A stretch of 64,000 nt of DNA, taken from Symsagittifera roscoffensis (lineage: Eukaryota; Xenacoelomorpha; Acoela; Convolutidae). The notes beneath the pieces were generated by a model, which saw only the letters and a program-made list of their open reading frames with translations, had not been told where the DNA came from and searched no databases. Shown here in pieces: positions 1 through 12,053 of this stretch. Where the stretch lies: the NCBI RefSeq assembly GCF_963678635.1, contig NC_087067.1, positions 45,265,629-45,329,628 of the forward strand, in the 5' to 3' direction. The position numbers and the translations under genes are program-made. Numbering within the stretch: the first letter of the stretch is position 1; each line of letters opens with the position of its first letter.

Positions 1-1424
1 GAAACGGGAGCGAACTTTTCTTGGCCTGCAAGGGTGCCAACCTTCGGGGTTGAGGCAATACAAAATCAGCATTACTAATCCCCTCAAATCTACGGCGATC
101 TAATATTTTATTTTAAATGTTTTTTATTCCATTACCTTATAAGGATATTTTGCACCATGACATATTATTAGTCAAGATTCAATCAATCAACTTGTTTTTT
201 TTTCTTCTTTCAGATTTGAAATTTGATAACCTTGATCTTCGTTCAGATAAGAAATTTAATCACACCTCAAGCGGATTAAGTCTATAGGACCAAATTTTAG
301 AGCTAATTTTTTCATTATATTTCCAACATCTGTTTGCGATATTAGATACGCCAGAATAAATTGAGTATTTCCAGCCAAGTTTCCCCTTCTAAATAGTCTT
401 CAAGCCCTTCCATCTTTTGTTTGCACCTTCAAAAATCGATGTACTTGCCTGTCAATTTCTCATTCAAGTAATCTAGCAGTAATCTAGTTTTTTAAAAAAT
501 AAACATTGTATATTTTTTTTTGAAAATTTTCAACTAAACAGTAGTTGCACCAGCTAACTTTAAACTCAAAAATCATTTTACTTTTTTAATTCAAACAATT
601 TAATTTTTTTTTGCTGTTTCTGATAGCATGTGAGAAAGATTGAAGTAGTCGCTTACATCACTTGGCTCGTCTGCAAAAGTGAGTAAGAATATCTAAAATT
701 TATTGGGCGAAAAAATAAATTTTTTCTTCATGCTTGGCAACCATAGCTGCTTACAATGTGGTACCTCAAACTACGCTAAAACGCATTGAGAAAGACACTA
801 AATCAGATTCTCCTGAGTATCTGTCTTAACTGTGTCTTTCACAAAACTGATAGCGCAGTTTTGATGTACCACGATGTATGATCTACTGTGGCCATCATTA
901 GCAAAAAATTGCCTTCTTACTAAAATTAACTTTGCGGGCGGGGGAAGGTCTGGTGGGGGGGGGCGGTGGTTTTCCTTGCTCTGATCACGCTTTTAGTTGG
1001 AGACAAAAAGGAAAAATTAATTGAAGTGATGGCTTACTGTACTGTTTTTTTTTGTCTTTGAATTTATAAAAGTAAAAAGAGCCTGTTTTTAACTTTACTT
1101 TATTGTGCTGGTTTTTGAAGAAAATGCAGCGTATTTATGCTGAAGATGGGTTTTATTTAGTCAAAGTTCGATTTTGGAAAAAATTGAGGAACATATCTCG
1201 GTGTTATTTTTTAAATTCGGACCAATTCAGACCAATTTTCAACAGAATTTTCTCTCAGAGGTATTGATCCCTTGATCTTCGTGGATCTCGCTGAGTTCGC
1301 AAACCACTATATTATCCTGACACAGCGCTGGATAAGCTACTGGTTTATATTTTGATGCTCAAAGTGTATCGCACATTTTTTACGCGTGGCACATTGACAA
1401 GCGCTGCAAATCGTTGCAAATTTT
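1..1424. other. AT-rich non-coding DNA
   Basis: No reading frame of note and no recognisable gene remnant. The only compositional feature is a G-rich patch near 936-970, including a run of about nine G. I see nothing else to annotate. Confidence 0.6.
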
Positions 1425-1962
1425 AACAAGACTGCTCGTACCAGGGCGAAGCCCTGAATGTTCCGACTGCCTTTTAAGATTTTATGGAGCAGTAATAACA
1501 TTAAAAAATTAAATGTATCAAAACAAATGAAAATTTTTTTTTTCTAAAATTTGAATTTTAATATGAAAATTATCCCCCCACACGCCATATTAAGTAGAAA
1601 AGGATAGATTTCTCTCCTTGTAACAAATCAATTATGGCAAATAAGCTTCTTTCAACCAATTTGGAACGATTTTAAGACAGATTAATTCTCCGCTTACGCG
1701 TTAATAGCTCGAATTATATCGCGCGTTAATTATCCCAAATTGGTCAAAGTGGCAATCTTTAAACCCCCATAACTTTACGAAAAACGATCACAGGTGAAAA
1801 ATCTTTTCAAATTTGAGCTCAGGACAACAATAGCTTTCGAATGATATAAAAAAGATTCCGTCAAAAATGGCTAGTTAAAAAGTCGAAATTTGTCTGAAGA
1901 AAAAAAAAACCCCACCCCGAGCACAAATATTCCGTTACTTTCGTATCGAAAGTCGGAACAAC
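1425..1962 (+). repeat. Family A repeat, copy 1 (near full length)
   Basis: This is the best reference copy of a ~500-540-bp repeat seen eight times in the window. One end reads aacaagactgctc, then a small hairpin (cagggc-gaa-gccctg), then gttccgact. The other end reads gagcacaaatattccg and finishes in agtcggaac. The two 9-bp end motifs are inverted relative to each other, as in terminal or subterminal inverted repeats of a non-autonomous DNA element. The interior includes a Kozak-free, stop-rich stretch with a conserved block around 'caccaatttggaacgatt'-like sequence and 'gcgcgttaatt'. No protein is encoded. The superfamily is uncertain because no target-site duplication was identified. Confidence 0.7.
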
Positions 1963-4277
1963 AATTCTTAATAACTCTGTACACCGCTCTCAACACTTCA
2001 AAATTCATATAATCATCCTAAAATTCATAGTTTGTCAATATTTCATTAATGAAAAACTAATTCAGACCACCCGACTCGAGCTTTTCTGTTGATAATTAAG
2101 TGTTTGGCAATTTTATTTTCAAAAAAGAATCTGACCCTCTAAAAATCAAAAATATTGCAAATTTATGTTCGTAGAGGATTAAACTAGATTATATGCTCAA
2201 AAACATCCATTAAAAACTTTTGTTTTGTGTCAACAATATTAGAATTATAATAAGTTGTTTCACTATAAAAACAAGAAAAAGTTAATTTCTTTCCATATAA
2301 TTGCCTTGTATTTCTGCAGATAATCCCAACAAAATTGATTTTTTGTACCATATAGTGACAATAAAATATATTTTATCGTATATAATTTGCAATAAAAACA
2401 TGACTCACTGTAAACTTGATTTTCTACTTTGAAACATAAATGCAAATCATTGCTTTAAAATTTTTTTATAAATAGTGGTTTGCTAATAGGGACTAAATAT
2501 TTCTAATAGGGACTAAGTTAGTTTTTTAGGGACTAAATTTTTTGTTTTTTGAATTTAAGTATATTAATACATGCGGTCTAAAAACAATTCATTTTCTCTC
2601 TATTATAATAGAAATTGTTGCCTAAATTGATTACGCTTAATTCGTTATAATGGCAACATTTTTGAATATAACCTATTATTATCCATGAAACTTCGGTGTG
2701 GACAGTCAATGGCCAGTCTTGATACGAGCCAAATTGGTATTTTTGATCAAAAGATTTTGCTATCTCAAATTCAAAAAGATATTTAAAAATATATTTCATC
2801 TGCGATCATTTTGTCAAAGTTTTAATGATTTGTATTTCGAGGAAGAGCATCAAATTTTTCCAAAAAATGCTTAAAGTTGAACATTTTTTTAAAAACAGTA
2901 TGTGTGTTACTTTTGTGTTGTGGCTGAAACTTTTTCGAAATACAATTGTTTACTTTTTAACAATAAAAAAGCTTGCAAAATTTTTAGGGGAAAACTGCTG
3001 TATAATTTGATAAAAATTGAGGTGAAGGGTATGTATTGTTGATTTTTATTACTCTCAGAGCAACCAATTAACTGCGATTCTTACATGATATGGCATTGGA
3101 ACTATTTCAAAGAGAAACCTTAGAACAACCTAGAGTTTTGTTAAAGTTGACAAGATACAAACTTTTCGGAATAAGTTGCCAGGAAAACTTTCAGAAGAAA
3201 AATAGTGGCCTTTGAAGTTCGTCAAAATATTGAAAATAAACAGAACTCAACTGTCTTGTTTCATTGAATTGTGTCTTGGCGATCGTATAAATAAAACAAT
3301 AAAGTACCCACAAAAACATAAAATAAAACTATTATACTTATTTATACCATTTTCTGCTTCGACAGAACGGACAATTTTTATTTTATGTACTTGGAGTAAG
3401 TTTTTGCCCCTGGCATTCATTAGATGAGATCACTGCTGCCCATAAATTAAAACTGAAGGTAAGCTTTTAATTATCTTTTATAGACAGCACTAAAAATGTT
3501 ATAATTTGAAATCTTTAGCGCCCCTCGTGTAATTTTAGGAGCGCGGGTCAAAGCTTTTGCTGATTTTTTCCCATATGTGGTTTTTTTTCTACCAGTGGTG
3601 TCATACTTCCAAAAAACTTGAAACCATTAGACAATTTTGTCTCGTTTTGATTAAATTTTAGGCGATCTAACTCGTCAATGCATGATTCCTTACAGAAAAA
3701 AAAATGATTATTTGGAAAATTCTGTTCTTTTATGGTATTTTTGAAATGGAATTATTCGTTAAACCCAATCAAAATAAATTTTTAAGTGTATTTTTTTTTA
3801 AAATTGAACAATGCTTTGCAAAATTAACCGGAAAACTACCTGAAACTTGAAAAACTGATAGCATGGTTATAATCTTGGTAAACTTGATATTCACCTGTCT
3901 CTAATTGTTTGTATGTCTGTGGGTATAGTGCTGATTTGATATACCCAGAGAAGATGATTAAATCTTAAACTTCAAACCCGTTCTTCTCAAACTAAATCGG
4001 CCCCAATATTTTAAAACGATTCTTTTTATAACCCAACAAAATTTAAGCAGGGTACAAACAGGTTAACGTTGTATATACAGGTATATAATGGTCTGCTAGC
4101 CAATCATGAGTTTATCATGCAAAATACCAAATTTTTTATTTGAGAAAACCTTTTTCTGCGTTCTAAGTTAGTACTGGGGATTTTATTTTAAATTTTGAGT
4201 TAAGACGTTTGGTTTTAATCTTTCAAAGTAGATTGAATACTTAAATTTTGATACAAGTAAAAGTAAGTTTTTTTTCA
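1963..4277. other. AT-rich non-coding DNA
   Basis: Only short open frames under 75 codons occur here, with no domain or codon signal. Small homopolymer runs and AT-rich low-complexity patches are present. I found no gene or structured repeat. Confidence 0.55.
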
Positions 4278-4971
4278 AATGTCACGCCAAATTGAGAAGA
4301 ACGGATTTAAAGCTTACATATTCTTCCATTTTATCCGGATAATATGAATCAGTAATGTATTTTTGTGTGACAATTACTGACTTTTGGTTGAGGCAAAAAA
4401 TTATTGCGTTGCCTTTTTTCAGCTTGCCATTATTTGAAAGAAATATAATAGCGAATTTTTTTGTGAAATTCTTAATAAGTGAAGATCCAGTGTTTGAATT
4501 CACTTTTTCGCTGAATGATGAACAAACCTTTCTATAAAACAGCTTTGCCACTAGTACATTCTAAGTTTGAAGGTAACCTGGCGTGCTTAAAATAAATTTA
4601 TTTTATAACTTTTTTAACGAAACCTTAATTCAGAGGCGGATCTACGATTCTATCGAGGAGGGACCGATTTTTGAATTCTTTTTAAAAACTATCAAGACCC
4701 TAATTTGGCAAAAATTTGTGCGGCACAGGTGATTTTTTGAAAAACAAGGTCAAATATTGTTTTTTATCTGCTTTTTTGAAACGTTTGGACAGAAAGTTCA
4801 TGTTTCACGGCGCGCGCTCTCCTAAAAAATTAATATATACTGGCTTTGATCGAAAAAAGCGGATGTCATAAAATTATATCCAATTACATCATTTGGTTGG
4901 CGGGGGTCTCGAATCTGTGAGATGGAAAAATGATGTCATCCGCCTCCTCCTCCATCTTAAATCCGCCCCTC
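4278..4971. repeat. Old direct duplication, unit 1 (contains hAT-like MITE)
   Basis: This aligns collinearly with 6003-6764. Shared landmarks, in order, are an 'aacggatttaaag' block, a 'ggttgag(a/g)ca' block, 'acaaacctttctata', 'cttgaaggtaacct' and then a complete CAGAGGCGGATCTA-type element. The ~230 bp before the MITE aligns with few gaps at roughly two-thirds identity by eye. On the minus strand both copies keep an open frame there (89 codons here), although the encoded residues are not obviously conserved. It could be a tandem genomic duplication or two copies of a larger composite transposon. Confidence 0.55.
4631..4971. mobile_element. hAT-like non-autonomous element, copy 1
   Basis: It begins CAGAGGCGGATCTA and ends TAAATCCGCCCCTC, which are imperfect terminal inverted repeats of the CAGGGGCGGAT type common on hAT-family non-autonomous elements. 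There is no transposase. The 8-bp flanks do not give a clear target duplication, so the assignment rests on the ends and on the similarity to three other copies (6354, 10629 and 11600). Confidence 0.55.
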
Positions 4972-6002
4972 TTGTCAGTCATGTATGCCTAAGTTATAGG
5001 CTTTTTTTTAGATCTTTTTATCACCACGCGATCAAAAAAAGACCCAAGGTTTAACAAACGTATGTAGCTTTTTTAGAAATATGGTCGGAACCTGTCCTAC
5101 CTGCACAAAAGCAGCTATCCTCGCTGCTATTGTGATCGTTTTTCACTTTAAGCACAAAATTTAACCAAAATTTTTAGTTCAAATTGTCGATTGAGAAAAA
5201 ATACTTAAACAGTGAAAAGGACTGAGACTCCTAGGCAAACTAGATCACCTAAAATTGAACACTATTTGTTGGACGCTTAGTCTTGATAAAAACCGAAAAT
5301 TACTTCAATTTAAACCAAAGAGATTTTGACTATTCTATCGATTCCCACTGACATGTCATTTCATGTGTTTTTTAAACTTATATCACATTGTCCAAATGCC
5401 CTAAAATTGTTTAATAACGCAAATATGAAAACTTTTTCCTCATATACAGTTTCATAAAATCATTGATTTACTCTATTAAACTGATGTTTAAGTACAAACA
5501 ATGGCATGTGAGGGGAGGGGGTTTCAAATGAAACGAGAAACTATTTCGAGACTAATTGAAGAGCAGTCATAGTTCTAAGGGAGTCACAGGCTCATGAATA
5601 TATTTTGCATCCAGTTGGGAATTGGTTCAGGTGACTTCAGAGAAAATCGCCCTGCCGCTTGCTTGTTACGCTTGCTGAAAATTGGAATAAAGCGCACTGA
5701 AATTAGACAATTCTGGTTTTTTGAATTCTTAACTTCATGGGAAAGAATCTTGGACAAAAACAATTTTGGGGCAAGAAAATATATCATACATACATCATAG
5801 TAGAATACAGATGGTTCAATATTTGATGTGGAGAATGATTGTTCAAGTGTTCAACCGATAGTGATCGCCCATGAATATTTGGCGTGCATTCATAACAGCT
5901 CGCAAAATTGCCCTCTTTGAAAGCCAGTGATAAGTTATGACACAGTTACCACTTGCCTTCGTCCAGTTTTTCTCTATTTACCCGAAGCAACGAAAGCGTA
6001 GT
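4972..6002. other. AT-rich non-coding DNA between the duplicated units
   Basis: No gene seen. A pair of overlapping open frames on opposite strands at 5584-5800 has no recognisable domain and is probably fortuitous. Sequence before 6003 does not align with that before 4278. Confidence 0.5.
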
Positions 6003-6764
6003 CTTATGTCAGCCCAAACTGGCAAAAACGGATTTAAAGTTTGTAGTTTTTTCATTTCATTCGGATGATGAATAGCAGCACTGAAATTATTTTTGACTAG
6101 TAGTTTGACTGTCGGTTGAGACAAAGGAATCTTTGTGTTTGCCATTTTCACCAGGCCATTTCTTGAGAAAGTTATCTGAGCTTGTAAACTTTGTGAATTT
6201 TTAAAAGTCTTAGAATCCATTGTTTGAAGTAACTTCTTCGCTGAACAAACCTTTCTATAAGTAACGTTGCCTCTATTTTATTCTAAACTTGAAGGTAACC
6301 TCGCGCAAAAAAAAGTAATATTATTATGAAACTTTTACAACGAAATCTAAAAACAGAGGCGGATCTAGAATTTTATCGAAATGGACCGACTATCAATTTA
6401 AAAAAAAAATTTATCGACATTGTTTCAAGTCAACCAAATTGGCTTTCCGAGCACTCCCATAATACTTTGAAGACCCTATTTCCTGTTTTGACAAAAAATT
6501 GTGCACCGCAGTCAATTTTTTGAAAATCAATGTCTAACATGCCGTTTTTGAAAACTTTTTGAAATTTTTTTGACCAAAAAGTTATAATTTTCGGTGCGCA
6601 TTTTCCTTCAAAACTGAAATATATTGACGCTGATCGCCACATAGTTGACGTAAAAAATTTATACCCAAGAGGGGACGCTTTGGTTTGTGAGAGGTCGAAT
6701 CCCTGAGGATGTAAGAAATAAGGCATTTGCCCCTCCCTCCCGAATCCCCTTAAATCCGCTCCTG
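6003..6764. repeat. Old direct duplication, unit 2 (contains hAT-like MITE)
   Basis: Second copy of the 4278-4971 unit, ~1.72 kb downstream in the same orientation. Similarity stops at or near the right end of the embedded MITE: what follows 6764 does not resemble what follows 4971. This copy is longer because its MITE is longer. Confidence 0.55.
6354..6764. mobile_element. hAT-like non-autonomous element, copy 2
   Basis: It starts CAGAGGCGGATCTAG and ends TTAAATCCGCTCCTG, giving imperfect inverted ends. The flanking octamers tctaaaaa and cctaaacc agree at five of eight positions, so any 8-bp target duplication is degraded. It shares interior blocks with the 4631 copy and, in inverted orientation, with 10629. 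Confidence 0.6.
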
Positions 6765-8953
6765 CCTAAACCACCAATTTTGACTAGCAGAGAGTTTTTA
6801 ATTATATTAGCCGGTCATGTTCTCTGTAAAAATTTGGGTTATTTGCATTATCATAGCCTTTTTATTTTCATAATTTTTTCATAAATTTTTCAAAATGACT
6901 TCAAACAAAACTTAAGTGTTTAGAAGCTGCAAAATTAGGAAATTATATTATTTTCTGATTCATTCTTGTAGAAACCACCATATTTTGTCAACACTTTTTT
7001 CAATCATTGGCAAATATTTTTCTCAAATAAACATCAAAAAACATATGTTTGAAAATAACAAAAACTTATTGCCTTCCAAGAAAAAAATTGTCTGAAAAAG
7101 TGGTTATATGTTTCATTTTGAGCTTCGAAAGCAATAATTTTTTCTTCAATTGACGAAGCCTTTAATTTTCTTCAAAAAAGCAGGAGATGAAACAGAGTTG
7201 TTTAAAAATTCTGTTACAAAAATTCTGATTCGGTTCAATTTTTTATCAATACAATCAATAGGTACAGTGTTCCAGCTATTGAATTAGCTGAAAGAGCAAT
7301 TTTTGTAAGCTGAACAAATTTTGACTGAACATGGCTTTATTTTTTAGTTCTCTCATTAAAAAAATATGATTTTTATATGAGGTTTTTTTGTTCTGACATT
7401 TTCCCTAATTGCAATCAAAGGCGTTCTGGCGCCAATTCGTTTGGAAGTATGCCAATTTATCATTTTTTGCTAAGCGATTCTAATAAAAACACCTGTACAA
7501 TATATACTTTACCTTGCGTCTATCAAAAGTGAGTTTACAGAAGCTAAGCAAACACAAATAATTAATGCTTTTCGACACTTTGATTGCACCAAGGCTTCAA
7601 ATTTTCATGCCTCATTTTTGGCGAATCAACAACAATCTTTTCTGATGGTACTATTGCTGATAAAATAAACAAATTTGGAAAAGTTTGCTTCATTTTTTGG
7701 CGAATCAACAAGTCTTTTCTGGTGGTTCTCTTGCTGATACTATATACCAATTTCGAAAACTTTTGTGTCAAAAAAATTGAAAAAAAACTTTTTAAAAGCT
7801 TATCAATTCAGATTTAGCTAAATTTGCAAAAATTCGCTCCTGGGGCTTAAATAATTTTTTCAATGACGGAATTTTTTTGATCCCCTTTATGAAATAAAAA
7901 AATTGATTTTCCTGATCTATCATTTTAATGATCAAAAATAACATAAAATTTTCGCGATAATCTTTTTTTTTCAAAAATAAAATAATACTCTAGACTCGGT
8001 TATATCTTTACCGATATTTCTACAGTTATGGCTTGGATATCAACCCCTGTAACAAGGCCAAAGAAGGTTCAATTTCGCAATTTTGAAATTTGAGCTGCAA
8101 AATATATCTATTTATGAGGATTTAAACAAAAAACCCCATTACGGCTTGTTTTACGGGTTTCCCGTCTCGACCTTCTCAGTTTAACGGCTTTTGTTAATTG
8201 ATGATATATGCTTTTATACTTTAAAACGCTTTCTATGTTAGATCGCCTTTTCTGGTATGTTAGATCGCTAGTCAGCTGCTAGAAATGTTCAATTGATACG
8301 CAATTGGCGAGCTACGCTCTTTTCATTTCTCTTTTTTAAAAACAGCGCCACAGCTTTTCACACATTTTCAGCCAATTGCAAAATCTTGAAAATGTAATTT
8401 ATTTTTTCTTGGTTTAATTAGATTTCAAGTTTTCTTCAAGGGCCATTCACGGATCGAACACGTTCGATCGTCCAAAAACAGAAAAATTATTCATTTGATT
8501 TTGAAAACATAAGTTTTCAACTACTTTTAAATGCCGATTGTTCAATAAGTTTTTTTGATTAAGAGTAGTTAATGAAATTTTGGCTGTAATTCCAAGTAAG
8601 GATTGAAAATTAAGTGTAATATGGCCCTGAATTAACTATAATGTTTGTTTCAGCTCGGTGGAAATAGGAAGCATTTGCCATTCTGAAGATTTATTCCCAA
8701 TATCCAGTATTACTGTTTTACAGCTCAAGTTTCCATGAAAAAGTAAACGTTGATTAGTTCATTTTCTTTCTTTCACAAAATCTGAAGAATTCAACATTCC
8801 GTCATCTTCATTTTAATTGGGTTTTTGCATTTATTCTTAAACATTAATAGATTTTTAAAATAAAATTCCCCCTAACCCTAAACCAAAACATCCTTTAGTC
8901 TGGAATGTAAAAAAAATTGTTAAATTTGACAGACTAAACTAACATTTTGAAAA
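6765..8953. other. AT-rich intergenic DNA upstream of the receptor gene
   Basis: No protein gene recognised. It contains the 78-bp two-copy tandem repeat listed separately (7612-7768). A pyrimidine-rich tract ending in cag at ~8640-8653 could be a splice acceptor of a 5' UTR intron for the receptor gene, but nothing in the sequence alone confirms it. Confidence 0.45.
7612..7768. repeat. 78-bp tandem repeat, two copies
   Basis: Two adjacent units each contain 'ttggcgaatcaacaa', then 'tcttttctg(a/g)tgg', then 'ttgctgata', and end in a 'tttcgaaaac'/'tttggaaaag' block. The copies differ at many positions, so this is an old local duplication with no coding content. Confidence 0.6.
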
Positions 8954-10264
8954 ATGTCTAATTCTATAATTTTACAGATTATTTTGGTCTTAATTATTCC
9001 TTCTGTTTATATTTGCACTTTCGAACGCTTGAACTTACGAATTAACGACACTCAGTATAATCGATTCGAATACCCGAAGCTCGGAAAACGAAATATTTCG
9101 GGTGGTTATGTCGAGGTATTTATACATGTTGAAAGCTTGCGGGAAATCACCAGCGAAACAACACTGGATTTTTATCTCGTTCAGTTTTGGGATGATCCGA
9201 GATTAACTCCGAGAGCCGAGCCCTTGAAAGTCACCGGTCGGATTTTACCCGACAACGTTTGGTATCCGGATACCTACTTTCTTCTAGTTCGGTCTTTGCT
9301 CTACAGTCCAGAGGAACAGTATGTCGTCTTCTCAAATAACGGTTCAGTCGAGTACAACAGAAAAGTGCGACTCAAAACTCCTTGCTCGCCGAATGTAATT
9401 TTATTCCCTTTTGATGTTGTAACTTGCACCCTGGTGTTGTCAAGTTTCGGTTATACTTCAAACGAGGTCAGCTATCGCTGGAAAGGCGAGGCGATTCACA
9501 TAGACGAAACGAACAATAACGTCGATCATTTAGGATTCTACCTGCTCGGCAAATCAATTCAGCAATACGACATTCCATACGCAGATGCGAAGTATTCGGC
9601 TTTGAAAACTGTCGTCTATCTGAAGCGGAAGTTCTCCGCCTACCTCATGCAGGTCTACTTCCCAGCAGCGTTGATTGTGATTTTAAGCTGGACGGTTTTT
9701 TGGATCAATTTACATGCAACTCCTGCCAGAGCCAGTTTGGGAGTCACCACTGTCTTGACTATGTTGACTTTAGCGACTCAGAGCACCTCGCAAAACGCGA
9801 AACACGTCAATGGAAAAGTTACCGCAATTGATATGTATTTGTGGGTTTGCTTCGTATTCGTAATCTTCGCCATGCTTGAGTTCGCGCTGTCCGATTTCAC
9901 AATCCACAATCCGAAGAATGAGCCCAAGAAAAAGAAAAGCCCACGGATGGAAATGCGAGAAACAGTTATGACATTCTCAAGTGACGACGACGACGATGAT
10001 AACGACCATTCTGTCTTGAAAAACAATTCGGCTTTGCGAGACATCGAAAAGATGGAAAATGGAAAGAAATCGAAACGGAGTTGTCGAAAAAGTCGGGACA
10101 AAGAATCGGACAAAAGCGAACAGCCGCAATGTTTCGGAATGATCAACAACTTAGCCAGAGTTCTTTTTCCTCTGTGTTTTTTAGTCTTCAATGCACTGTA
10201 TTGGATCACTCTGCTGGTTTTGATTCACAAAAACAACCTTGAAATTGAAAGCAGCAAACCTTAA
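8954..10264 (+). CDS. Cys-loop ligand-gated anion channel (GABA-A/glycine receptor-like), intronless
   Basis: Full-length 436-residue subunit of a pentameric ligand-gated ion channel at the cell surface. Residues 1-21 form a hydrophobic signal peptide. The extracellular domain has W103-x-P-D (NVWYPDTYF) and a classic Cys-loop, C144 and C158, with 13 residues between them and FPFD inside. Possible N-glycosylation sites are N31, N47 and N129. M1 is ~229-251, M2 ~258-278, M3 ~291-313 and M4 ~402-423. The PAR motif (257-259) before LGVTTVLTM in M2 is the signature of chloride-selective receptors. There is no second extracellular cysteine pair, which fits GABA-A/RDL-like subunits better than glycine or glutamate-gated ones. 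The M3-M4 loop (314-401) is basic, with a run of six Asp at 344-349. The ATG (context aaaaatgtct) gives a complete signal peptide. GC and codon use stand well above the flanks. The ligand cannot be read from sequence. Confidence 0.93.
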   Translation: MSNSIILQIILVLIIPSVYICTFERLNLRINDTQYNRFEYPKLGKRNISGGYVEVFIHVESLREITSETTLDFYLVQFWDDPRLTPRAEPLKVTGRILPDNVWYPDTYFLLVRSLLYSPEEQYVVFSNNGSVEYNRKVRLKTPCSPNVILFPFDVVTCTLVLSSFGYTSNEVSYRWKGEAIHIDETNNNVDHLGFYLLGKSIQQYDIPYADAKYSALKTVVYLKRKFSAYLMQVYFPAALIVILSWTVFWINLHATPARASLGVTTVLTMLTLATQSTSQNAKHVNGKVTAIDMYLWVCFVFVIFAMLEFALSDFTIHNPKNEPKKKKSPRMEMRETVMTFSSDDDDDDNDHSVLKNNSALRDIEKMENGKKSKRSCRKSRDKESDKSEQPQCFGMINNLARVLFPLCFLVFNALYWITLLVLIHKNNLEIESSKP

Positions 10265-10628
10265 GAAAGTATGCTTTTGAAACTGAAACCTCGACCGCAA
10301 TTAGATAGTATTATGGTTATGGTGTTCAAAATGTTATAAGTTCTTAAAAAAAAACAGTTATATATATTTTTGAGTTTGTCTCAAGACTGCTGCTCATAAT
10401 ATTTTAAACGAAAGTGTTAGTTGTAGAATTTTTATGCCCGTTACCTAATTATTTTTATCAATTTTCAGAGACAATACAATTTTATTTGAAAAATCGCCCT
10501 GTTTGATACTATAAAGTATGAGCAAATTAGAGGATGTTTAAACTTAAAACTTCCCATAAGCTGCAGACTGAAATCAATTCTGCAATTAGTAACTTGCCGT
10601 CCAACTTTCAAAGCAAATGGCGTGCTAG
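10265..10628. other. 3' flank of the receptor gene
   Basis: AT-rich sequence after the TAA stop. No clear AATAAA lies immediately downstream. Presumably 3' UTR followed by intergenic DNA. Confidence 0.4.
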
Positions 10629-10978
10629 CAGGGGCGGATTTAGGGGGGGGGGGTGCGGACTCCCTCTTCTCAGGGATTTGACCCCCTGCCGACCCAAAGG
10701 TACTTTTTAAGAAATCCATTTTTGGCCGACCGACCATAAAGTTTTTGGCCGACCGACCAATATATACTAATTTTGAGGGGGAAACGCGCGCCGAAAAAAC
10801 GCAATTTTTTGGTCAAAATTTTCCAAAAAGTGCCTAAAAACGCCTTTTTTGAACTGTTTTTTCAAAATTTTGCCTGCGGCGCAGAAACTTTGGCCAAAAC
10901 GGGGACTAAAACGTGCTTAGGGAGAGCTCGAAAAATCAATTCGGTCAATCTAAAAAAAAGGTCGACCATTTGAAAAAT
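10629..10978. mobile_element. hAT-like non-autonomous element, copy 3 (inverted, truncated)
   Basis: It begins CAGGGGCGGATTTAGG, the reverse complement of the right end of the 6354 copy. It carries 'tctcagggattt', matching that copy's interior in inverted orientation. It fades out after 'ggtcgaccattt' without a matching far end. It also holds a short internal tandem of 'ggccgaccgacca' (10723-10762) and a poly-G run. Confidence 0.55.
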
Positions 10979-11599
10979 ATTAATGTCTTGGGCTCAAACG
11001 TTTTTTAGCCTCGAAGACTGTTAACATTTGAGATTAAAAGTTTCACTGGCAACTATCTGTAGTAAATTTATGAGAGTCCGAATTTGGGACTACTTTGTCT
11101 AATTAAGTATAATTAACGCGAGATATATTTTGTTCTTTTAAACATAGTCGCCAAATTGAATCTTTTCAGATTGAAATGGCGCAAAAAATATTTTACAAGG
11201 CAGAAAATGTATCACTTTGTACTCAGTATAGCATGTGGTGGCATGAAATTAAAAAAATAAAACAAAAAGCAAAATTTCCAAAATCTCATCATTTTTTTAT
11301 GCAGAAGTTGTTAATTGACAATCGTTGGTAGTCGGAATTTTGAGGGTTTTGCACGAGCAATTTTATTAGTATGTAGTAAAATTTGAGCACTTATTAGCAA
11401 TAACTGACTTGAAGTTTTTTTTCAGCAATAGTTTTTAATTAAAGTTCAAATGGAGAAATTGTACTCAACAATCTTAATTGAATTAGTTGAAGAGAAGTAA
11501 AGAATATTTCACCTCAAGTCTAAGGATAATTTTAAATTTATTTTTTAACTTTCAAAATTAACAAAAACATAACTATGTTTTCGATACTTATGAAATTTT
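10979..11599. other. AT-rich non-coding DNA
   Basis: Nothing recognised. No open frame of note. Confidence 0.5.
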
Positions 11600-11830
11600 C
11601 AGGCCCCTGGCCACCCAAAAAGTGAGAGGTGACCAGCGTGCGTCAAACAAAACTATCTTTTGTCAAAATTTTGCGAAAGACCCTAAAAACTTGATTGGGC
11701 CGGCTGTTTCAAAAATTTGTCTGTGGTGTTGCAAATCTGTTCTATATTGGGTCGTTATAGTGGGAGAGCTCAGAAATTCAATTTAGTCGACCTAAGAAAA
11801 GCATCCAAAATATTTTTTTGAGATAGACTA
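11600..11830. mobile_element. hAT-like element fragment, copy 4 (inverted)
   Basis: It resembles 10780-10975 in order and orientation: a 'gtcaaaattttgcgaaa' block, 'ccctaaaaac', 'tttcaaaa(a/t)ttt', then 'gggagagctc' followed by 'aattcaattt(a/c)gtc'. It lacks the canonical terminus, so it is a degraded fragment of the same family. Confidence 0.5.
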
Positions 11831-12053
11831 GATTTGCGCTTGTAGGTATTCAAGGAAGCCCCTGTGTTGCGCCTTTCTCACAAGAAATTTTTTCCGAACA
11901 AGAAATGTCAAAAATGCTTTTCAAAATATTTTGAAGATAACACTTTCGAATTGGTGATATTACAAGGCTCCGCTTTATCACTCGTTTTTAGCTGTTGCCA
12001 CTTAAGCTGCATTAACACCAATAAACTGTACTTTCAAGTAATATTATCAACAA
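11831..12053. other. Non-coding spacer
   Basis: Short interval between two repeat fragments. A 74-codon open frame runs through it into the adjacent repeat and has no recognisable domain. Confidence 0.4.

Noticed and set aside
9778..10209. 143-codon open frame antisense to the receptor gene
   Set aside because: It lies wholly inside the receptor coding region and its composition follows from that codon use (Ser runs opposite the Asp tract). No independent signal.
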